A stretch of DNA of 38,695 bases, taken from positions 41,465 through 80,159 of the forward strand of contig PS015545.1 of assembly GCA_048213135.1 (NCBI GenBank), given 5' to 3'. Positions 9,001 through 17,107 of the stretch are shown piece by piece (position 1 is the stretch's first letter; every line of letters starts with the position of its first letter). Source of the stretch: Reclinomonas americana ATCC 50394 (lineage: Eukaryota > Jakobida > Jakobea > Jakobida). The notes below the pieces were generated by a model that was given only the letters and a program-made list of their open reading frames with translations, did no database searches and was not told the DNA's origin. The position numbers and the translations under genes are program-made.

Positions 9001-11450
9001 TGTATTCCGTTTGCAGCTTGGTCCCGCTGGCCCTGGTGGCCCTGCTGGTGAAAAGGGCGAGAAGGGTGACAAGGGTGACAAGGGCGACAAGGGCGATGTG
9101 AGTTTATGTTCTGGTACTTCACTTGAGAGTGACAGCGGAGTCACCAACATTGTCTTCCTGTTTGCGTTCAGAACGGCGCTCCTGGCGAGAAGGGCGAGAA
9201 GGGAGATGTGCGTAGTTCATGAACTTGTGTTTGTTGGTGGCTTCGTTGGCAATAGGCTTCTCACGTGCATTGACTCTCAGCTTGGCCCCGCTGGTCCTGG
9301 TGGCCCTGCTGGCCCTGCTGGCGAGAAGGGAGAGGTGAGTTTATCCTTTGCAGTACCTCTCTTTACGAAAACGCATGCTGAAGCTGCCTCGTCCACAGCT
9401 TGGTCCGGCTGGACCTGCTGGACCCATTGGCCCCGCTGGTACTCCTGGAGAGAAAGGCGAGAAGGGCGACAAGGGTGACAAGGGCGATGTAAGTGCTGCC
9501 AACAAATGCAGTTTTAACTGAACGGGGTATCGTGATTCTGACGGATGCATGCGCGAGCGCAGAATGGTACGCCGGGCGAGAAGGGCACTCCAGGCGACAA
9601 GGGCGACAAGGGAGATGTGCGTCGCCGTGTATAGTCGTCGTTGTTTCGATGTTGGGTAGATGCTGAACCACGCACTATTTAATCGCAGATTGGCCCGGGC
9701 GGCCCTGCCGGAGAGAAGGGCGAGAAGGGCGAGAAGGGTGACAAGGGAGATGTGAGTGTGCTTGACCCGGTACCGTTGCCGAATTCGTCTCTGTAACCTT
9801 AATGCTTTTGCTGTCACAGCTTGGTCCGGCTGGCCCTAACGGCCCCGCTGGCGACAAGGGCGAGAAGGGAGAGAAGGGCGACAAGGGAGATGTACGTCGT
9901 CCAAAACTGCGGATGACTGAATGGAGTATTGACTTGCTGTTGTTTTTCACAGAATGGCGCCCCTGGTGAGAAGGGCGAGAAGGGCGACAAGGGAGAAAAG
10001 GGCGACAGGGGAGACAAGGGAGACAACGGCATGCAGGTATGACGCTTGCACATGAAGTAGTTGTTTCCGTCGTGTAACATTTCTGGCGTCCCCATCGCAG
10101 CCGTTCGGCCTGCGTTGCATTACCGCGTCAATCTCGTTGAAGGAGCCGCGCAATGCGTCCACCATTGTCCAGTGCCCTGCTGGTACGCCGTGGTCTCACG
10201 CGCCATTAATTCGTTTCTCGTTCCTCGCCCTCATTGCGCTGCGATTCGGGTTGCAGGAACTGTGGTGACCGGTGGTGGTATCATCAATCACCTGCGCGAG
10301 TTTAGCGAGCGGTGCGTCGTACTGTTGTGTGTGTGTCCAAGTCTGCTGCATACTCATGTCAATCTACGTGCAGCTCTGTTCTGCGTGAGAGCAAGCCAGT
10401 GGAGAACGGCTGGCAGTGCCGAGTGTGCGTCTTCTCGTCTTTGCTGCCCTTTTTCAGCAGTGTCTCACTCCACCGCATGCTTCTGTAGTGGCCTGTCTGG
10501 CGGAAAGTGGTCATGCTTCGCGCGTTGCTGCAAACTGCCGAAGGACACTGTTGTGGTGACCGTCACTGGCGACAATGACGCGTACGGCAAGTCGACCGCG
10601 AGTTGCCCGGCTGACTATCAGGTCCGATCGCACCCTCCTCGTATCGTGCCATGCAAGGCGCAGTACTCATCCTCCTGTTCACGGTGAACGCAGGTTCTTG
10701 GTGGTGGTATTGCCATCGGCGGAGAGACTTGCCACGAGAAGGACCCTCTCGAGCGCTACGTCTACAGCGAGTCGCGACCGAACGACAACGCCACGAGCTG
10801 GCAGTGCCAGGCTGGCCTCCAGGGTGAGTTTTCTGCCACGCCTCTATACCTCTCAAAATATTGACGCTCGACTCTCTTCTTTGCCCCGTCGCAGGCTCGT
10901 CAATCGCTCCGTCGACGTGCTTTGCTCGCTGCGCCAAGTTCCCCACTTCGCGCAAGATTGAAATTGTAAGCCGTTGCTTGTCGCTGCGACACCCGTGAAT
11001 AATGACGCTCATCGTGCTTTGTGTGCCAGGTTACCATCTCGTCGCCGACAGCCGATGCGATTCGCGTCTCGTGCCCGTCCACTTCGACTTTGGTTGGCGG
11101 TGGCTCGCTGTACGATGCCGGAAGCGGCGGATCCTGCAACGGTACGTGTTTCTACACCGTTCAACAACGCCTTCTTTTCGTCTCGTACTTATCCCACCAC
11201 CCCTTCAGGAACCAATGTGTTTGAGGAGTCTTATCCCGACACCAATTCCTCGTGGCGCTGCGACATGTTGCGTCGACGTCCATCGCTCGTTCTTTGTTTG
11301 CGAGAGCACGCGATACTCACAAATGTGGCTTTCTTTCGCAGGGCGCTGGATTCTGGCCGTCCACTGGCGTGCTACGCTTCTTGCGTCCACCCGCCGGGCG
11401 CTCAACTGATCCCCGACGTTCTCTCACTGGTCAACGAGACGAGTGAGTGA
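1..11450 (+). CDS. collagen-like protein with Cys-rich C-terminal repeats (5' partial)
   Basis: The gene encodes a long uninterrupted Gly-X-Y triple helix followed by a globular C-terminal region, so it is probably a secreted or surface structural protein. The start lies outside the window. 74 collagen exons are visible (two in a misplaced contig), then nine C-terminal exons ending in TGA at 11448-11450. All collagen introns are phase 0, and every complete collagen exon is a multiple of 9 bp except 4375-4418 (44 bp, one base short) and the last one (9953-10036, 84 bp). Prolines sit mostly in X. The second half is rich in Glu-Lys and Asp-Lys triplets of the KGE/KGD type, which are known to stabilise triple helices by salt bridges. 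No Gly interruption is seen in the intact exons. The family is clear from the repeat; the exact role is not. Two N gaps hide an unknown number of exons. Confidence 0.9.
644..1196. other. assembly gap (553 N)
   Basis: Run of 553 N inside the collagen array. Flanking exon spacing suggests it hides several 36-bp exons. Any reading frame across it is meaningless. Confidence 0.99.
1197..1383 (-). other. small contig in wrong orientation: two collagen exons on the minus strand
   Basis: This 187-bp island between the two N gaps reads as collagen only on the minus strand: exons 1345-1380 and 1242-1277, both 36 bp and of the PGPAGPKG(T/A)DGK type, joined by a 67-bp GT-AG intron (1278-1344). That intron resembles the intron at 32-97 of the same gene (shared start GTCTGACGA, shared central GTTTGCTCAC-like block, TAG end). 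The simplest reading is a scaffolding error. Confidence 0.9.
1384..2032. other. assembly gap (649 N)
   Basis: Run of 649 N inside the collagen array. Together with the first gap it makes the exon count of this gene a minimum. Confidence 0.99.
5092..10036 (+). repeat. collagen exon array B (LGPAGPSGPAGEKGEKGD type)
   Basis: Forty exons: 5092-5163, 5235-5297, 5361-5432, 5505-5531, 5596-5658, 5731-5757, 5822-5884, 5962-5988, 6053-6115, 6188-6214, 6282-6335, 6409-6471, 6551-6586, 6649-6702, 6775-6846, 6921-6956, 7018-7071, 7135-7188, 7261-7305, 7370-7441, 7507-7551, 7623-7667, 7737-7790, 7863-7934, 8004-8048, 8119-8190, 8262-8297, 8373-8444, 8512-8556, 8629-8700, 8775-8801, 8869-8940, 9017-9097, 9172-9207, 9281-9334, 9399-9488, 9563-9616, 9689-9751, 9820-9891, 9953-10036. 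Exons begin with Leu, Asn, Ile or Thr before Gly and most end in Asp before GTGAGT or GTGCGT. Short Asn-starting exons (NGAPGEKGD, 27-36 bp) alternate with longer Leu-starting ones. The last exon has a single RGD and leaves the triple helix at its Gly-Met-Gln end. Confidence 0.93.
5505..6052 (+). repeat. recent tandem duplication of a two-exon unit
   Basis: Units starting at 5505, 5731 and 5962 each carry a 27-bp exon, a 64-bp intron and a 63-bp exon. The introns at 5532-5595, 5758-5821 and 5989-6052 are all exactly 64 bp and differ at only a few positions, so intron sequence has not yet diverged. Confidence 0.9.
10101..11450 (+). other. C-terminal region of the collagen-like gene: three copies of a Cys-rich module
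   Basis: Exons 10101-10182, 10257-10311, 10374-10424, 10489-10621, 10694-10823, 10895-10965, 11030-11141, 11209-11266 and 11342-11450 close in phase throughout. Three copies follow the pattern CP-x-G/D-x-V-x-GGG, then an E-S-x-P segment, W-Q/R-C, about ten residues, then C-F/Y-A-R/S-C. Copy 1 has CPAGTVVTGGG and CFARCC, copy 2 CPADYQVLGGG and CFARCAK, copy 3 CPSTSTLVGGG and CYASC. The CPAG-GGG-ESRP-W pattern resembles a module I have seen in bacterial and eukaryotic secreted proteins, but I cannot name a family. Its place after a triple helix suggests a trimerisation or ligand-binding head; this is inference. The donor of the exon ending 11266 is the weak GTTGCG. Confidence 0.8.
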
Positions 11451-11629
11451 GGCTGGCTGCTGTAACAGCAGCCCGCATTATGTATTCATGCAGAGAGCAA
11501 CAACAGCGTGCTTGTGATCAAACCGCTTGTAAACACACGAGAGCTCCATATTACCACACAACGTTGATCGTCCGCCACGCGCAATCGAATCGTCCTCCGT
11601 CACTCCGTGTTGACGCCGAGTAGAGTGCG
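11451..11629. other. intergenic spacer
   Basis: 179 bp between the collagen stop and the next ATG, both on the plus strand. No further gene and no clear TATA box or polyadenylation signal was seen. Confidence 0.6.
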
Positions 11630-12354
11630 ATGGGCGGGTGCTGCTCGTCGGCCAATCGCAGTGGGCACGGCTCGCGCCCACAGTCCGCGGGCTCTGGGTC
11701 CAGCTCGTCGGCCGGTGGAGCCGAGTCGCCCACCAGGCGGCGTGTGAGACACGCAAAGCTCAGTGAGGATCACGGCGCAAGAGGAGGTGAAGAGGAAGAG
11801 TGGGATCGACGAGCAGCTGCTGAGGCTGGAGTGCCGGGTGAGTGAGGGAGAGCGACAAGAGAGAATCACACGATTCTTTTTATGATGACACTTGTTGGTG
11901 TTTGAAGTGCGCATTCGACCTCCGCGACGGTGGATTGCGGATCCGCCAATCACACGAGGCTTTCTGATGGCTCAGCGTGAGGAAGTTTCGTTGATTTGGA
12001 GCGTGTGCGTGTGTGGTGAGAGTGTGTGTGTGACTCATGAGTGATGCGCGCGCGCGGGCGGTAGTTCTGGGACACGAGGGTCGAGGGCAAGAAGGAGGTG
12101 TGGCAGACGTTGCGGTTTGCGGCGGAGTGTGGAGACCCAGACTTGATGCAGACGATTGTGGCTTCGGCCGGTCTCATTGTGGAGGGGAAGACATTGGAGG
12201 TGTGCAAAAAAAAGTCGCTCTCTCTCGTGCTCTTTCGCTGGTGGTGATGATGGATGGATTGGTGGTTGGGGCGCAGGTGACGTACGATCAGACAGGTGTC
12301 AAGTACGAGGTGCCGAACTATGCGCTGTCGGATCCAGAAAACCTGCTGGATTGA
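11630..12354 (+). CDS. UBTD-like protein (DC-UbP/UBTD N-terminal domain only)
   Basis: Exons 11630-11837, 11908-11984, 12065-12199 and 12277-12354 give 165 residues. The N-terminus MGGCC matches the MGGC start of animal UBTD1/2 and would suit myristoylation at Gly2 and palmitoylation at the cysteines. A Ser/Gly-rich linker follows. From about residue 75 the UBTD N-terminal domain is clear: W-I-A-D-P-P-I-T, AQREEFWDTRVEGKKEVW, and a C-terminal YDQTGVKYEVPNYALSDPENLL that parallels the Asp-Glu-x-G-x-x-Y-x-x-P-x-Y segment of UBTD2. Animal UBTD1/2 are about 230 residues with a C-terminal ubiquitin-like domain; here the stop comes directly after the N-terminal domain. UBTD proteins bind ubiquitin-conjugating machinery. 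Its 3' end lies 49 bp from the convergent xylulokinase gene. Confidence 0.85.
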
Positions 12355-12403
12355 GGAGAAGCGATAGGCGGTCGACCGCAAATGTACATGGATCGCTTGC
12401 TGT

Positions 12404-14657
12404 TTACTCGAGGAGCACGCGCGGCATCAGTGTGTTCTGTATGCGAGTGGCCAGCGCGTGGTAGACGGCGGCATGTTCCGGACGCGGCGTGCACACCAGC
12501 TCGAGCCACTGGTGACCGAGCAAGGTGCTTGCGTGCTCGTTGCCGCGAATAACAGCAGCAGCGGCGCGAACACAGCCGCCGAGAGCGGTCAGGTTGTCAC
12601 TCACGGCGGCCTCGGAGGAGCGGTACACGGGCGAGTTGAAAGCGTCGGCAAGGATTTGGAGGAAGACGGTGGATTTGGACGCGCCGCCCGTGCACACCAG
12701 CCGGCCATCTTGCGGGCGGAGAGATAGATGGAGAGGCGGAGAGTGTGAATGCGCCGGCAGCACATAGCATAGTGGGGAAGGTAGCGTACCGGATTCGAGC
12801 AGCGGAAACCGAAATTGACGCGCTGCAATCAGCAGGGCGAGGGCACGGAACTCGAGCACGGCTCTCGCCTCTGTGTCGCAGGGGAATTCTTCGGCAATGG
12901 GTTCGTCAGAGTCGGCCACGAAGCGAAAAATCCCTGCACAGGCAACACGTGAGCGACAAGCGACGGGGCACGGCATGCGGCGGAAATTCTCCCCCGGCAA
13001 ACCATGAGCCCCGCTTGGGCACACTTCACGATCGACCCAGTACAATCCCACGCACCCGCCATTGCCCGGCGGTCTGCGGCTGACCAGCTCCTCAAAATGC
13101 GTCCACGACGGACTGCCGACACTCCTTCGGACGGACTCCCGGGCCAGAGAGCCATTCTTGAAGCAGATGAGCGGCAACCGTCGCGCAACGGGATGGCCGT
13201 ACAGTGGTGACGCTGCGCAGGAGCAGTGGCAGCAGACGATTGGCTAATGTGGGGCAAGGGAGGGAGGGGGAGAAGAAGGACAGGAGGGTAGGCTCACCGA
13301 GAAAGAGATGACCCAGTTGTGCGCACGCTTCGAGGTTGTCGGCAACGCAGGAGATGGTGTCGCTCGTGCCGAGACTCACCGTCAAATCGCCTTTTTGTTG
13401 ACAGGAGACGACAGCAGCACTGCACAGAGAGAGAGAGAGAGAAAGGAAGGTTGTCGGCACACATAGGGAAAGACTATCACTATCTCTTTCTCACCTTCCA
13501 TTATCGCCGGTGAACACAAAGACGGGAGTGTCGGGTCGAAATCCGAAGCGCTTGACGAAATACGCAGCGACGGAACCGACCGGTGCCGAGTCACCGTCGG
13601 TGGCCACGCGTGGCAGCCGACTCTGCAGCACGTCGTCGTCGGGGCCGGCACACACAACTCGCGCAATATCACGGTCCCACTCGAGCGCTGCAAGTGAGCT
13701 GAGCCGGAGGAGGCCATCGGGGGAGGAGACGCGCGAGTGGCAACGCACTGTGCAGGTTGAACAGATTCGTGCCGGAGGCCTCGTTGACGTCCAGCGGAGC
13801 CCACTCGCCCACGAGGACAGAACACAAGAGGGAGCTAATCAAGCACAGCCGTTCCACATGCGCCGCGAAACCAGCAGCGCCGCCCACTCGCCTCCAGAAT
13901 TTGCAGATCTGCGCCGCTGCAAAGCTGCGCCACGGTAGATGGTCAACAAGCTTGTCGCGTTTCAACGCGCAGAGTCACCGCCGCACCGCTGCACCGCGCG
14001 AGAGCCAGTGACAGCCGCAAGTCCCTCCGCACCGCCCTCCACTTGCTCCTCCAGCAGCCGACACTCCTCGTCGGTGGACGTGTCCATCCACACAGTCGCC
14101 TCGTGCGGAAAACAGTGCGACAGTGCCTCCAGCAGTGACTCTTCCGCGTCGCCACGCAGCGATGCCAGTGCCTGCTCAAACCCCGGTGCACACCACACAA
14201 CTCCATGCTGCTGCGCAGCGCCACTGACGCCCACAACCTGCAAAGCCACATGAGCATGAGCATGAGGAAAGAGACTGAGAGGCATCGGAGATGACAGTGC
14301 ACCTCACTCAGATCGACACCACTCTGCTTTACAGTCTCCAACAGTGCATCCAACGCGCACAGCCACAGTTGCGGTGGACAAGTCACCTCCTTCCCGTCAC
14401 TGCGATCGATCATGAGACACAAGACACGACACGCACACCTCCTTCTTGCGCATGCGCGTGTGGCATCACCTGTGAATGTGCACTCCAGAGTCGTCGACCA
14501 GCGAGGCCCACTCGCAGTGTGCATACTGCGACTTGATGTGGTCCAAACGCACGGAGAAAACGCGCACAGTTTCGGTGTTGGTGCCAGGCAGTGGCAGCAG
14601 CACTGCCTTGAGCGACTGCGTGCTGAGGTCCAACCCCAGTGTCCACTGTCCCGGCAT
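12404..14657 (-). CDS. XYLB: xylulokinase (FGGY carbohydrate kinase)
   Basis: Phosphorylates D-xylulose with ATP to xylulose 5-phosphate, linking the glucuronate-xylulose route to the pentose phosphate pathway. Nine exons (minus order): 14470-14657, 14303-14399, 13987-14237, 13749-13924, 13495-13687, 13298-13419, 13030-13212, 12790-12933 and 12404-12708, giving 552 residues against 536 in human XYLB. Diagnostic blocks: GLDLSTQSLK at the N-terminus (phosphate-binding loop), SGAAQQHG (substrate site), VWMDTSTDEE, VTGSRAVQRF, FTGDNGS, DLTVSLGTSDT (second phosphate motif), LICFKNGSLARE, GNGG and CTGGASKS near the C-terminus. The order and spacing match animal XYLB over the full length. ATG 14655-14657 is chosen because the first strand of the fold begins about six residues later. 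Cytosolic; no targeting signal seen. Confidence 0.95.
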
Positions 14658-15124
14658 GGGTCGGTGCTCGCAGTGCTGCAGAGCGCGCGCTCCTCCTCGT
14701 TGCCGCGAGTGAGAGGATGCAGAATCACGAATATTGGATTCCAGTGGCAGCTTTTTTTCGCGCCCTTTGAAGCAGGTAACGCCTGTCGAAGCAGCTCACG
14801 TGGCTGCCAGCCGAGTGCTGTGATGAAGCAGTGTCCGCTCGAGTGGTGATGCACGGCCGCCTTGGTGATTTCAAGATTGATTGTACATCGAACGCGTTTG
14901 TTGTTGCAGAACTGTGTGACTTTGCGCTGCGCTCGTGCAGTGTTGTCGACCATCGACGCGCCACAGCACACTCTCTCCGCAAAACGTTCAATTAATGATC
15001 GCCACGGTGACAAAAAGGAAGAGAGTTGACTGAAGAAAGTTACAACGCCTACAAAGACACACAAAAGAAAACGCTTGCGCATGCGCTTGCTTGCACACAC
15101 AGAGAGAGGCCAGTGCTGCACACG
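14658..15124. other. intergenic, upstream of xylulokinase
   Basis: 467 bp between the xylulokinase start and the stop of the next minus-strand gene. It should hold the xylulokinase promoter. Open frames cross it but none has recognisable protein content or splice-phase support. I see no tRNA or repeat. Confidence 0.5.
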
Positions 15125-15819
15125 TCACTGTGGGCCGCCAGGCGAGCCACTGCCAGGGGGCCTGCCCGAAGCGGGTTCGTGCTGTTGGCCATGGCGGGCG
15201 CCACTGTGCGCAGCTCCCTGCGGTGGTCTCCAGTCGGGGTGTTGGAAGAGCGCCTGCTCGACGGTTTCGCGATCCAGCATGACTCCACCTGCATGCAGAT
15301 GCACATCGCGCACTGAGTACACAACGCCGCAGCAACCAACAGCACCTCGGCCGCCACGGACGAGAAGGAAGGCACACCACACATTCATGTACACCTCCAA
15401 ACTGTCGCATACGTATACGATGACGCTCTGCAATGATCTCTCTCCTCACCAGCACTCGCCACTGCGCGCTCCAGCTGCGCCTGCACCTCCAGCACGGCGT
15501 TGACTGTTTCCATGCCGAGGATGTCCACCACAGATAAAGGATGGCCGCTCACGTCCGAGTCGGCCGCGGCCGCCGCCGCAGTCTCATCTCGAACTCGACT
15601 GGCGTCACCGCCCTCCAACGCCACCTGCGCGTGCGGGGGGCGTCACGAACGTCGGTCATCTCCCTCCCCGACACACCCTCCACACTCTGCCCCGACCCCA
15701 CAAGAGAGGAAAGAATCTTGGCACGCGAGGAGAGCAGCGCTCATATTTGATTGCTGCGCTAAAACCCCACTCACCTCTGGTCGAGGGCGTTGGGGCGGTG
15801 GTTGAATGTTTTCGCTCAT
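15125..15819 (-). CDS. short uncharacterised protein
   Basis: Not recognised. The phase-consistent model has exons 15775-15819 (MSENIQPPPQRPRPE), 15450-15624 and 15125-15288, giving 127 residues. Exon 2 carries a Ser/Ala/Asp-rich stretch then a helix-like segment (HPLSVVDILGMETVNAVLEV) that looks coding. The last exon encodes LDRETVEQALFQHPDWRPP followed by a Gly/Pro/His-rich tail. The region treated here as intron 2 (15289-15449) has a long open frame in phase with exon 3 (SLEVYMNVWCAFLLVRGGRG), so a longer exon using an acceptor near 15431 is possible, but it needs a very short intron. The frame is also open upstream of the ATG to about 16293. Existence of a gene is likely; boundaries are not secure. 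Confidence 0.5.
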
Positions 15820-17107
15820 AACACGCAGTCGACAAGAGAGGTCTGCCGTTTGGCTGCGTGTTCGCGCTTCGCTCGAGAGAGATTGGAAAAGGGGTGAGAC
15901 AATTGCTTCCGAGTTTGGGTTGCGCTGCCCTTTCACACTTGCGCGCATGCAATAAACGTGGCCCTCGCTTTTGGTGCGACGAATGTACGCTGCGGTCGTG
16001 TGCACAGAAGATACTGCCACGTCGTCGCACAAGCGAGGACGTGAGACAGGGCAAAGCCGTGCGACATGGCGGTCATGCCGGTCATTTGCAATCAACAACG
16101 AGGCAGTGCGCAAAATGCACTCTCGAACGCATGCGCCGATGTCGATGTCCACAACTGCGCGGCGAGTGGTGCCGATGACCCTGCTGCCACTGTGTGTTAC
16201 GCTCTCCCACCAGTGATGGTCATCGCGCGCGGGGCGGTAAGCGGAGCGTGAGAGAAGTAGGAAGCTCCGACGAATCGCAGACTCCATATGCATCAGATTT
16301 TGTTCGAATTCGGAAAATTGGTCTGCTGCCTTGCTCTCACACCGTGGACGTGCAGCGACCTCTCGGTTGTGAGTGCAAGTGGTGGCGCACAGTGGTCTAG
16401 TGTCTCACTTTGAACTTTGTGCGCTGGGCAGTGCGTTTCACCATTTGTGTCATATGCGACAATTTGTGTTCAGTTCGAAGGTTTGCAGACATCCTCTTTC
16501 TCCACAACGCAAACAACAACAACAACAACAACAACAACTTTACTAATCCAAGCAGCAACATGTGCACAGCTGTATGATGATCACCATCTTGAGTGAGCAC
16601 CAGAAACACAGACATCACGGAAAAAGGCGAGAAAAAGAACGCCTTCATGATCAAGTCTCCTGTCAACGATGAGTTCTACATTGCGCGACGACACAATCTT
16701 CACTGCTCTGCTATTCGATCGTGGTCTGGTACTGGTTATTCATGTACAGAAACTCTAAGATCTGGTATGTCCTTTTGCAGGCAGTGCGTCTCTGTTCTAC
16801 GCCTCTCACGCAGTGATCCATCTCATGTGTGCCAAGGCACGTTGCAAGAAGCTCAGCTGTACGTGCGTGCGTGCGTGTGTGCGTGTGTGTGTGTCTCGGA
16901 CAAGCTGAGACAGGTATGGTATCGATACACGGCGACCGATAATCTCGATCACTGCGAGAATGGTGACACAACGCGCGACGATTGGGACTTTACTGCATCG
17001 TGCGCGACTCGCATAGCACGCAGTAGGCTGTACATGCGTGATGACACCGCGAAGAACAAGAAGAAGACTGGACTCAGATGGAAGAAAGATAGAGAGAGAG
17101 AAAGAAA
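15820..17107. other. 1.3-kb stretch without a supported gene
   Basis: Lies upstream of the 15125-15819 gene and downstream of the homeodomain gene, so it should hold the former's promoter and the latter's 3' UTR. It has an (AAC)n microsatellite at about 16512-16538 and GT-rich DNA near 16860-16900. A patch around 16690-16860 (+) gives fragments such as VVWYWLFMYRNSKIW and YASHAVIHLMCAKARC in adjacent frames, which could be remains of a small membrane-protein gene. No phase-consistent splice model was found. Confidence 0.4.

Noticed and set aside
13943-15121. 392-codon minus-strand open frame over the start of xylulokinase
   Set aside because: It mixes two xylulokinase introns and the upstream spacer; conserved blocks lie in other frames and are joined by phase-consistent introns.
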